DNA of 10,963 nt from Alphaproteobacteria bacterium (GCA_019241915.1 JAFAWI010000131.1:1-10963), one strand, 5' to 3'; counted from the first letter of the stretch, positions 1 to 8,247 are shown. Translations and numbers: made by a program. The notes: generated from the sequence alone by a model not told the origin.

Positions 1-268
1 GCGCCGGCGAATTGTCTTCGGTTGCACCGAGCGGCGTGGAGCGCCCGCCGCCGCGCTGATCGTAGATGACGATCCGCCATGCCGCCGGATCGAAGAAGCG
101 GCGATGCACTGGCGTCGCCCCCGCGCCCGGGCCGCCGTGCAGAAACAGCACCGCCCTACCCTGCGGGTTGCCCGACTCCTCCCAGTACATCACATGGCGA
201 GTATCGAGCCGCAGCCGGCCGGTGCGGTAAGGCTCGATCGGCGGAAACAGGTCTTGGCGGCCGGACAT
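1..268 (-). CDS. pip: Proline iminopeptidase, N-terminal part (cut by window edge)
   Basis: Alpha/beta-hydrolase fold peptidase (S33 family) that removes N-terminal proline from peptides in the cytoplasm. The 89 visible residues begin MSGRQDLFPPIEPYRTGRL and match the family's N-terminus closely: the LFPPIEPY start, YWEESGNPQG (residues 28-37), the oxyanion-hole motif HGGPG (44-48), HRRFFDP (55-61) and IVIYDQRGGGRSTP (66-79). Known family members usually read GCGRS; here the Cys is replaced by Gly. The catalytic Ser, Asp and His lie in the missing C-terminal two thirds. The ATG at 268 is chosen because it gives the family's usual N-terminus; its ribosome site is weak. It starts only 6 nt after the stop of the upstream lipoprotein gene, so it is very likely the third gene of the decarboxylase operon. 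Family assignment is firm; whether the rest of the gene is intact cannot be seen. Confidence 0.88.
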   Translation of the reverse strand, partial: MSGRQDLFPPIEPYRTGRLRLDTRHVMYWEESGNPQGRAVLFLHGGPGAGATPVHRRFFDPAAWRIVIYDQRGGGRSTPLGATEDNSPA

Positions 269-274
269 CACCCG

Positions 275-640
275 CTAGAGCTGCGAGGCGACGGCGCGGC
301 CCGCGGCGGTAAAGGCGCGGCTCCACGGGGTCCATGGGCCTCCTGGCAGCGCGCGGCGCCAGCAGATGTCGGTGCCCGGAGCGGCGGGTATCACGCGCGT
401 GCCCTTGAACGGCAACTCAAACAGCATGGCCGGTTCGGCAGTATCGCAATCCGGCGTGGAGGTGACCAGCGCCTGTACGGCGGCGCGGTCGAAGCGGTAA
501 TTGCTGAGCGTCAACTGGCCGGGCGGCGGGGACCATGCCCACGGCGTCCACGGCGACCAGTTGCGCTCGGGCACGCAGCCGGCGAGCGCCAGCAAGATCG
601 CCGCCGCCGCGAGTGCGCGGCCGCAAGGGCGTTGCTTCAT
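275..640 (-). CDS. Small Trp-rich putative lipoprotein, unknown function
   Basis: A 121-residue protein I cannot assign to a named family. It begins with a basic n-region (MKQRPCGR) and a hydrophobic Ala/Leu stretch ending in the lipobox LAGC (Cys22), so signal peptidase II processing and lipid anchoring in the envelope are likely. The mature part opens with a Trp/Pro cluster (WSPWTPWAW, about 28-36) and repeats WTPW near the C-terminus. Two further cysteines (in TPDCDT and DICWRR) could form a disulfide. The ATG overlaps the TGA of the upstream decarboxylase gene (ATGA, 637-640), and GGAG sits about 8 nt upstream of the start, so translation is probably coupled. Downstream is proline iminopeptidase. 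Export as a lipoprotein is well supported by sequence; the function is unknown. Confidence 0.75.
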   Translation of the reverse strand: MKQRPCGRALAAAAILLALAGCVPERNWSPWTPWAWSPPPGQLTLSNYRFDRAAVQALVTSTPDCDTAEPAMLFELPFKGTRVIPAAPGTDICWRRALPGGPWTPWSRAFTAAGRAVASQL

Positions 641-1509
641 GCTGAGGCTCCGCCGAGATAGTCCCTGGTCCAGCGTCCGTAATCGTCGGCGCGGGTGACA
701 CGTCGCAGCAGATCGGCCGGCGCGATATTCGGCAGCGCCTCGGGCTTGGTACCGTCGCGCAGCGCCTTCAGCGTGTTGTAGACGGCGAGAACTGCGGCGC
801 TGAATGGCGCATGGCCCTGCAATGCGACGCGCACCTTATGCGCCGCCATCCAATCGAGGTCGGCGAGCGTGCCGGCGCCGCCGCCGGTGATCAGCGGGAT
901 CTTGATCTCTGACGAAATCGCCTGAATCGCTTCGGTGGTGATGCCGCCGGCCAGGAAGATTGCGTCGACACCGGCGGCCTCATAGGCCTTGGCCCGCTTC
1001 ATCGCGTCGTCGAGGCCGCTGATCGCCAGCGCGCTGGTACGCCCGGCGATGACCAGCTTCTTGTCCTGGCGTGCGTCGAGCGCGGCCTTCATCTTGCCGA
1101 TGCCTTCCTCGACCGCGATCAAGGTGGGTTTGCCGGAGGGGCCGTAGGGGCGCGGCAGCACCGTGTCCTCGATCGACATCGCGCAGACGCCCGCCGTTTC
1201 CAGTTCCTCGACCGTCCGCCGCACATTCAGCGCGTTGCCGTAGCCGTGGTCGGCGTCGACCAGCAGGCACAGATTGCCGGCGCGGCACACGCGGTTGGCC
1301 TGCGCCGCGAACTCGGTCAGGGTGAGAACGACGAGATCGGGCGCGCCAAGGACCGCCATCGAGCCGATCGAGCCCGAGAAAATGCCGACCTCAAACCCCA
1401 AATCTTCGGCTATGCGCGCGGAGATCGCATCATAGACCGAGCCGGGATGGACACAGCGTGCACCGGCCAGCAGCGCCCGAAACCGGGTGCGTCGCTCGCT
1501 CCAATCCAT
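637..1509 (-). CDS. Oxaloacetate decarboxylase-like enzyme (isocitrate lyase/PEP mutase superfamily)
   Basis: A 290-residue cytoplasmic TIM-barrel enzyme of the ICL/PEP mutase superfamily. It resembles the Pseudomonas aeruginosa PA4872-type oxaloacetate decarboxylase, which turns oxaloacetate into pyruvate and CO2 using Mg2+. Visible landmarks are SVYDAISARIAEDLGFE (24-40), the metal-site segment DADHGYGNALN (85-95), SIEDT (112-116), GRTSA (156-160, usually ARTNA) and QGH (231-233), where PA4872-type enzymes have NGH. The KKCG signature of isocitrate lyase is absent. Length is close to the family norm. The ATG at 1509 has GGAGGGGG upstream at useful spacing. The gene heads a same-strand run with the lipoprotein and proline iminopeptidase genes. 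Related members act on other 2-oxo or phosphonate substrates, so the family is sure and the exact substrate is likely but not proven. Confidence 0.85.
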   Translation of the reverse strand: MDWSERRTRFRALLAGARCVHPGSVYDAISARIAEDLGFEVGIFSGSIGSMAVLGAPDLVVLTLTEFAAQANRVCRAGNLCLLVDADHGYGNALNVRRTVEELETAGVCAMSIEDTVLPRPYGPSGKPTLIAVEEGIGKMKAALDARQDKKLVIAGRTSALAISGLDDAMKRAKAYEAAGVDAIFLAGGITTEAIQAISSEIKIPLITGGGAGTLADLDWMAAHKVRVALQGHAPFSAAVLAVYNTLKALRDGTKPEALPNIAPADLLRRVTRADDYGRWTRDYLGGASA

Positions 1510-1538
1510 CGTGCATCCCCCTCCGGCTGCTTTGCCTC

Positions 1539-1565
1539 AGATTAGCATGTCCGCCAACGGGTCAA
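1539..1565 (-). promoter_or_regulatory. Candidate sigma70-type promoter for the decarboxylase operon
   Basis: Reading the minus strand, TTGACC (1565-1560) lies upstream of TAATCT (1544-1539), which is preceded by TGC as in an extended -10 element. The spacer is 15 nt, shorter than the usual 16-18, which the extended -10 could partly offset. A start near 1532 would give a leader of about 23 nt carrying the GGAGGGGG ribosome site. It sits in the 123-bp gap after the TpsB gene, so the decarboxylase operon may be transcribed independently of that transporter. Assigned by eye only. Confidence 0.3.
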
Positions 1566-1632
1566 AGTCGCTCGTTTCGCCGGCGCGACTTCATCCGTCA
1601 TGGTGTCGCGGTGGGGGCACGCTTTGGCGAAG

Positions 1633-3363
1633 TCAGAAGCTTTTTGACAGCCGGGCGAAGGCGCGCACCGGTTTGTCGAAATCGGGCGCCAGAGGAAGGG
1701 TCAGCGGACGGGCGATCTCAACCGATAGAGACAAATCCTGCGCGAGCGTCAGTCGCAGGCCGCCGCCGGCCGAGGCCAGCGAGGCGTGGCGGACCAAATT
1801 GGCCGGATCGCGGTTCCACACCTCGCCCAGATCGTAGAACAGGTAGAGCTGGAATGCGCGCAACACACCCCATTCGACCGCGCGGCCGAAGCGCAGTTCG
1901 ACCGCCCCGGCCAGCGCGTCGTCGCCGAGCAGCTCAGCCGGATCGTAGCCGCGCCCAAAACGCGTCCCGCCGAGCGAAAACTGTTCGGACAACAGCAGCG
2001 GCTGCCAAGATTTCTGCCCCGCGATATCGACGAACGCGGCGAAGTCGCCAAACAGCGGCTGCTCGTGCGTAAGCGACGCGGCGAGCTTGGTGAACTCGGC
2101 ACGCCCGTTGGGGGTCGATGGCATCGCGGTGGCCAGACGCGATGCGCCGAGCCCGCTCAACCCCTGGCTCACCTGAACATAGACGCGGGAGTTGCCGTCC
2201 AACGGGTCGACGACCAGGTAGGTCGCGTCGCCGCGCACCACGCGCAGCCGGTCGTCAAAGAAGTTCCCAACAGGTGTGTCCTCGCGCGACTGCACCGTGT
2301 CGAACGAGCCGGAAAACCACAGCGACTGATCGCGGCTGCGCAGCAGCGGATAGTTGAGCGAAGCGCGGTAGGTGTCCGTGACACCTCGCAGGTCGGCAAA
2401 GGCCAGATAATCGCCGGGATGGATCTGGCTGCGCGTGGCGGCCAGTGCGGCGCGCAGACCGCTGGCGCCGAGCGGGAAGCCATAGCCGACACCGCCGGCG
2501 GCGAGCTCGCGCGGGTCGTTGGGCACGACGAAAAAGTTGCCGCTCAACTCGTCGAACGGCACCGCAACCGATGCGAGCGAAAGGCTGCCCTCGGCTTGCC
2601 ATGGCCCTTCGTAGCGTGGCCCGCGATTATCCGTTGCGAAAGAACCCGACAGCGTCTGCGGGTCGATCGCCAATACCAGCTCGTAGCGCCCGGCCGCCTC
2701 ATCGATCGGCGCCACGCTCGGCGCGATCGCGATACCCGGCAAGTCCTTGATCAGCAGCACGGCGCGTTCGAGCGTTGCCAGCCGCAACGGCCGCTCGGCG
2801 GTTACGATCTCGGCATAATTTTGCGAGGCTTCGCCCAACCGGTCATAAGGAGCGTTGACGGTCACCTTGTCGATGTAACCTTCAATCACCCGCACATCGA
2901 GCACCCCCCCGGCCGAGGGCTGCCGGGCTGCCAGCGCGTGCGAGAGGAAATACCCGGCCGCGCGATATTTGGCGGTGATGCGCGAGACGATCTCGGCAAT
3001 TTCCGCCGCGCCGATCCGGCGCCCGACATACTCCCGATAAAGGAGGGCGAGCTGCGCCTCGTCAAAGACGCTGGCGCCGCGGATTGCGACCCCTGCGAGC
3101 ATAAAATCGGCTGCCGGCGCCGCGGCCGCGCCGGACCCGACGCCTCCGACCGGGATGGCTAGGTCGTCGCCGCTCTGCGTCGCCGGTACCGGGGCTCCAC
3201 CCGAGAGGCTCGACGGCGGCTGCGTCTGGATCGGCGGCACGAACGCGGGGGCGCGACCGGGCTCGGCGGCAAAAGCCGTCGCCGGCAGCAGCAGGGCGAC
3301 GACGAGCGTCAGCTCGACAAGCCGGCCGCGCCACCCCGCCTTATCGCGGCAATACGTTTCCAT
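1633..3363 (-). CDS. Two-partner-secretion outer-membrane transporter (ShlB/FhaC/HecB family, TpsB)
   Basis: A 576-residue Omp85-superfamily transporter that exports, and in some systems activates, a large TpsA exoprotein. Residues 1-33 form a signal peptide with a hydrophobic core (LTLVVALLLPATAFA) and an AxA cleavage site. A Pro/Ala/Gly-rich linker follows to about 85, then a POTRA domain at about 88-165 (FMLAGVAIRGASVF ... VLDVRVIEGYIDKV) and a second POTRA-like segment to about 235. The barrel runs from about 240 to the end. SLGGTRFGRGYDP (463-475) holds the RGY loop motif that matches the FhaC VRGY tip, and the C-terminal residue is Phe, as in most outer-membrane barrels. The ATG at 3363 is preferred because it gives a clean signal peptide; a TTG at 3399 would only add 12 basic residues. 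No tpsA gene is adjacent: it faces divergently a FecR gene, and downstream lies unrelated metabolism. Family is certain, cargo unknown. Confidence 0.93.
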   Translation of the reverse strand: METYCRDKAGWRGRLVELTLVVALLLPATAFAAEPGRAPAFVPPIQTQPPSSLSGGAPVPATQSGDDLAIPVGGVGSGAAAAPAADFMLAGVAIRGASVFDEAQLALLYREYVGRRIGAAEIAEIVSRITAKYRAAGYFLSHALAARQPSAGGVLDVRVIEGYIDKVTVNAPYDRLGEASQNYAEIVTAERPLRLATLERAVLLIKDLPGIAIAPSVAPIDEAAGRYELVLAIDPQTLSGSFATDNRGPRYEGPWQAEGSLSLASVAVPFDELSGNFFVVPNDPRELAAGGVGYGFPLGASGLRAALAATRSQIHPGDYLAFADLRGVTDTYRASLNYPLLRSRDQSLWFSGSFDTVQSREDTPVGNFFDDRLRVVRGDATYLVVDPLDGNSRVYVQVSQGLSGLGASRLATAMPSTPNGRAEFTKLAASLTHEQPLFGDFAAFVDIAGQKSWQPLLLSEQFSLGGTRFGRGYDPAELLGDDALAGAVELRFGRAVEWGVLRAFQLYLFYDLGEVWNRDPANLVRHASLASAGGGLRLTLAQDLSLSVEIARPLTLPLAPDFDKPVRAFARLSKSF

Positions 3364-3424
3364 GACCGGACACACTAACCGTCTTGCGCGGGGCGGCAAG
3401 AGCCGACGCGCGTAAAGCGCGAGT

Positions 3425-3466
3425 GCTGCTCGCTCGCCTTTATTCGCTGCTCGCTCGCCTTTATTC
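3425..3466. repeat. Perfect 21-bp tandem duplication
   Basis: Two adjacent identical 21-bp copies lie at 3425-3445 and 3446-3466; each starts GCTGCTCGCTCGCC and ends TTTATTC. The unit length equals two DNA helical turns, so a protein could bind both copies on the same face. Within each unit GCTGCTCGCTCGC is itself a near-repeat. The duplication lies 62 bp upstream of the tpsB ATG at 3363. It could be a paired operator or simply a replication-slippage duplication. Confidence 0.9.
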
Positions 3467-3510
3467 TTGGTAATCCCAGTAAGCTAAAAATTAACGTCGC
3501 GGGGCGATGC

Positions 3511-3523
3511 GATTGGGCCAATC
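3511..3523. promoter_or_regulatory. 13-bp palindrome, candidate operator
   Basis: GATTGG-G-CCAATC is a perfect inverted repeat with 6-bp arms around one central base. It is 61 bp upstream of the fecR-like start and overlaps the proposed -35 hexamer, a position suited to a repressor or activator. The binding protein is unknown. Short palindromes also occur by chance, so confidence in function is low. Confidence 0.35.
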
Positions 3524-3546
3524 TTAAGTGTTGAGTAAGCTGTCAC

Positions 3547-3583
3547 GGCGAGTATCAGGCACCCCCCTGCTTGAGTACTCGCC
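3547..3583 (+). promoter_or_regulatory. Hairpin abutting the fecR-like start codon
   Basis: In the transcript, the left arm 3547-3561 (GGCGAGTATCAGGCA) pairs with the right arm 3568-3583 (TGCTTGAGTACTCGCC), leaving one bulged G at 3575 and a loop of six cytosines (3562-3567). That gives 15 pairs including one G-U; the outer 8 are perfectly complementary in DNA as well. The right arm ends on the base before the ATG at 3584, covering exactly the place a ribosome site should occupy, and no Shine-Dalgarno sequence is seen. It may control translation, be an operator, or be left off the transcript if the mRNA is leaderless. Confidence 0.6.
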
Positions 3584-4876
3584 ATGTCGAACCAAGAACA
3601 TCACCGTCGCTTTCGTTCGGTACCTCTGGCTCTGCTTGCCGGCTGCGCGGCGATTGGCCTCGGTGTCACGCATCCGGCCCGCGCCGCCGAAGTCTGGACG
3701 GTGGTCCAGCAGAGCGGCGCCGCCTGGCACGGTCTTGCCGACGGCCGCTCGTTGGCTCTCAAAAGCGGCGATCAGGTCGGCGAGGGGGAGTCTGTTCAGA
3801 CCGGCGCGGATGGGCGGCTTGTGCTGCAGCATGGCGGCCACGCCGACACGATGACCGTCAGCCCCGGCACCCAATTCCGCGTTCCCGACCCGCGCCGCGA
3901 AGGCGCGGAGGCCGCGAATGTGGTCGAGACCTCGGGCACACTGCAGTTCGATGTCGAGCATACGCCGGGCCGACGCTTCGAAGTCGACGGTCCCTACCTC
4001 GCCGCGGTCGTCAAGGGTACCTCTTTCAGCGTCCAGATCGGCGCCGGCGGCAACACCGTCGCCGTTACGCAAGGCGCGGTCGAGGTGCAGTCGCGCGCGA
4101 CGCATCAGGCGGCCTTGGTCCATCCAGGACAGTACGCGATGGTTTCGGCGGCCGGCGGCCACCAACTGTCGCTCGGCGCCAAAGAAGGCTTCGTCGCCCC
4201 GGCACCCCACGGCGCTCAATCGTCAGGCGGCAACAAGGGAGCGGCAAACCAGGCCGCGCCCGCGATGATCGGCGAGGCGCATCTCGATGTCGGCGCTTTG
4301 AGCAACGGCCTGGTCGCCAATGCCGGGACCGGTCCCTCGAACGGGGCGGTGCCCGGCGGCAACCACGGCGCGGCGATGGTTGCCGGCGGCTCCAGCCTCG
4401 GCAACGGTCACGGGCAGGGCAACGGCGGCGGCCACGGCAATGGCGAGGGAGGCGGCAACGGCCACGGCAACGGAGGCGGCAACGGCAACGGCCACGGCAA
4501 CGGAGCCGGCAATGGCAACGGCAACGGCTTGCTCGCCGCTATCGGCAACGGAGCCGGCAATGGCAACGGCAACGGCTTGCTCGCCGCTATCGGCAACGCC
4601 GGCGGCAACGGCAACACCGGCGGCAACGGCAACGGCGATGCGGGCGGCAACGGCAACGGCAACACCGGCGGCAACGGCAACGGCAATGCCGGCGGCAACG
4701 GCAACGGCGGCGGCAACAGCCATGCTGGGGGCAACGGCAACGGGCAAACCGGTGGCAACGGCAATGGTAATGGCAATGGCAATGGCAATGGCAATGGCAA
4801 CGGCACGGGGCATGGAAACGGCCTTGGGTTGGGGGCGTTGCTGAATGCGTTGTTCGGGCACGGGCATAAGGGCTAG
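3584..4876 (+). CDS. Exported FecR-domain protein with Gly/Asn-rich repeat tail
   Basis: A 430-residue exported protein. A basic n-region (HHRRFR) and hydrophobic core lead to PARA-AEV, a signal peptidase I site near residue 34; LLAGC (17-21) also looks like a lipobox, so the anchoring is ambiguous. A FecR domain spans about 63-170: GDQVGEGESVQTGADGRLVL, SPGTQFRV, then VDGPYLAAVVKGTSFSV and VTQGAVEV. Classical FecR proteins relay signals from a TonB receptor to an ECF sigma factor through an N-terminal cytoplasmic part and a membrane segment. Neither is present here, so this is a fully exported FecR-domain variant. Residues 271-413 are almost entirely Gly and Asn with some His, interrupted by LLAAI twice, and the end is LGALLNALFGHGHKG. 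The gene is divergent from tpsB and 43 nt ahead of a CHASE2 kinase, probably in one operon with it. FecR domain is firm; role is inferred. Confidence 0.87.
   Translation: MSNQEHHRRFRSVPLALLAGCAAIGLGVTHPARAAEVWTVVQQSGAAWHGLADGRSLALKSGDQVGEGESVQTGADGRLVLQHGGHADTMTVSPGTQFRVPDPRREGAEAANVVETSGTLQFDVEHTPGRRFEVDGPYLAAVVKGTSFSVQIGAGGNTVAVTQGAVEVQSRATHQAALVHPGQYAMVSAAGGHQLSLGAKEGFVAPAPHGAQSSGGNKGAANQAAPAMIGEAHLDVGALSNGLVANAGTGPSNGAVPGGNHGAAMVAGGSSLGNGHGQGNGGGHGNGEGGGNGHGNGGGNGNGHGNGAGNGNGNGLLAAIGNGAGNGNGNGLLAAIGNAGGNGNTGGNGNGDAGGNGNGNTGGNGNGNAGGNGNGGGNSHAGGNGNGQTGGNGNGNGNGNGNGNGNGTGHGNGLGLGALLNALFGHGHKG
4394..4822 (+). repeat. Gly/Asn-coding repeat region inside the FecR-like gene
   Basis: About 430 bp built from GGCAAC/GGCAAT hexamers with GGC, GCC and CAC interruptions, encoding residues 271-413. 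It includes a perfect 48-bp tandem duplication at 4496-4543 and 4544-4591 (each encodes GNGAGNGNGNGLLAAI). It also holds a near-pure hexamer tract at 4754-4801 of eight GN units. All units are multiples of 3, so slippage would change length without breaking the frame. The antisense strand reads as long Leu-Pro or Val-Ala frames only because of this composition. Confidence 0.9.
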
Positions 4877-4919
4877 CGGCTTCGCCGCCCCCGCCCGCCG
4901 CTGCGCACCGCAGTAGCGG

Positions 4920-7250
<2,331 letters not shown>

Positions 7251-7321
7251 CCGCCACCACGAGAAACGCTCCCCGCTCCGCCGCGGTTGAGCCGTCGCGG
7301 CCCTCGGTCTTCCGGCGGGCT

Positions 7322-7350
7322 TCTGCCGCGATGCGATCCGCGTCTATGAT
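7322..7350 (+). promoter_or_regulatory. Candidate promoter for the SDR / ketopantoate-reductase-like operon
   Basis: TATGAT at 7345-7350 differs from the consensus -10 at one base. A weak -35 (TTCTGC, 7321-7326) lies 18 nt upstream. Transcription from about 7357 would give a 23-nt leader that includes GGGGAG (7367-7372), placed 7 nt before the SDR start. The 129-bp gap after the kinase gene has no clear U-tract terminator, so read-through from the kinase is also possible. Confidence 0.35.
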
Positions 7351-7379
7351 GCGGTCGCGCAAATCCGGGGAGCGGAGCA

Positions 7380-8222
7380 ATGAACAGCAGGGGAAAGCCG
7401 GTCGCCGTCGTGGTCGGAGCCACCTCAAAATGGCAATCCGACGGCCGGATGACCAACATGCTGCACGGTCACAATGTCGATGAGAACATCGTGCCGGTCG
7501 GCGTGCGCTGGGGGGTCGGCGGCGCCATCGCCCAGAAGTTCGCCAGCGAAGGCTTTTTCACCGTGGTGACGACGCGCACCGAGGCCAATGCCTCGGGGCT
7601 GGCGGCGGCGATCCGCGACCAGGGCGGCGAATGCGCGATTGTCGAACTCGACCTGAGCTCCGAGGTTTCGATCAAGAACGCGTTCGAGACGATCCGCCGC
7701 GAGGCGGGGGAGCCGGACGTGCTGATCTACAACGCCGGCTATCTCGACGGACGCGAGCTGCCGGCCGACAAAGAACTGCTCGAACACGTCCCGGTCCGCA
7801 TCCTCGACACCGCGATCGCCGTCGCGATCCGCGGACCGTTTCTCGTCGCCCAGGAAGTGCTGCCGGCGATGCGCAAGAAAGGCGAGGGCAGCTTCTTTTT
7901 CTCCAACAATTCGAGCTCGCTGCGCGGCCGCAAGCGCATGACCGGCCAATCGCTCTATTACCCGCGGGTGATGATGCGCACGCTGGCGCAGGTGCTGACC
8001 GAGGAATATTCGGAACACGGCGTGCACATCGCGAATGTCGTTATCGACGGCACGATCGACTCGCCCGGCACCCGGGCCCTGCCGCGCAATGCCAACCGGG
8101 GGGCAGAGATCATCAATCCGATAAAGATTGCGGAGGCGTTCTGGTACCTGCACACGCAGGACAAAACCTGCTGGAGTCATGAAATACAGCTGACCCCGCA
8201 CCCGGCGAAGCCGAGCTATTGA
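7380..8222 (+). CDS. Atypical short-chain dehydrogenase/reductase (SDR) family protein
   Basis: A 280-residue Rossmann-fold protein of the SDR superfamily, expected in the cytoplasm. The N-terminal strand PVAVVVGATS (7-16) and GVGGAIAQKFASEGF (45-59) are the two halves of the usual TGxxxGxG loop, but about 28 residues (17-44) are inserted between them. Other SDR landmarks are VVTTR (62-66), DLS (91-93), NAG (118-120), RGPFLVAQEVLPAM (151-164), the Ser cluster 175-180, Tyr193/Tyr194 and a late VIDGTIDSPG segment. Four residues after either Tyr the usual Lys is missing (Val197 or Met198), and the structural Asn before RGPF is Ala149. Classical reductase chemistry is therefore doubtful. The ATG has GGGGAG 7 nt upstream. 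The gene is 25 nt ahead of a ketopantoate-reductase-like gene. SDR fold is firm; substrate and activity are unknown. Confidence 0.82.
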   Translation: MNSRGKPVAVVVGATSKWQSDGRMTNMLHGHNVDENIVPVGVRWGVGGAIAQKFASEGFFTVVTTRTEANASGLAAAIRDQGGECAIVELDLSSEVSIKNAFETIRREAGEPDVLIYNAGYLDGRELPADKELLEHVPVRILDTAIAVAIRGPFLVAQEVLPAMRKKGEGSFFFSNNSSSLRGRKRMTGQSLYYPRVMMRTLAQVLTEEYSEHGVHIANVVIDGTIDSPGTRALPRNANRGAEIINPIKIAEAFWYLHTQDKTCWSHEIQLTPHPAKPSY

Positions 8223-8247
8223 GACAGCACGACAGGAGAGAGAAGCG

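Larger units (their letters stand above)
3364..3583. promoter_or_regulatory. Divergent intergenic control region between tpsB and fecR-like genes
   Basis: This 220-bp gap separates two divergent genes and is visibly richer in A+T around 3460-3540 than its surroundings. It holds a perfect 21-bp tandem duplication, a 13-bp palindrome and a 37-nt hairpin ending directly before the fecR-like ATG, each listed separately. A weak plus-strand promoter can be proposed at TTGGGC (3513-3518) and TAAGCT (3536-3541) with a 17-nt spacer, which would overlap the palindrome. No good -35/-10 pair is evident for the tpsB direction, and neither start codon has a clear Shine-Dalgarno sequence. The dense symmetry suggests joint regulation of the two divergent genes, but this is inference. 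Confidence 0.55.

Noticed and set aside
1584..1610. CGCGAC ... GTCGCG inverted repeat as a TpsB terminator
   Set aside because: The 15-nt loop is large, the stem only 6 bp, and no T run follows on the minus strand; not supported as a terminator.
1786..3162. Plus-strand open frame of 458 residues
   Set aside because: It is antisense to the TpsB gene, Arg/Gln-rich with no domain, and has the composition of a high-GC mirror frame; the minus-strand gene has clear POTRA and barrel motifs.
3571..4770. Plus-strand Arg/Gln-rich frame of 399 residues overlapping the FecR-like gene
   Set aside because: Shifted-frame reading of the same DNA; it lacks a signal peptide or domain, while the FecR frame has both.
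4394..4822. RTX calcium-binding repeats or a CRISPR array
   Set aside because: The tail lacks the Asp of GGxGxD nonapeptides, and the DNA has no regular repeat-spacer pattern; it is a coding Gly-Asn repeat.
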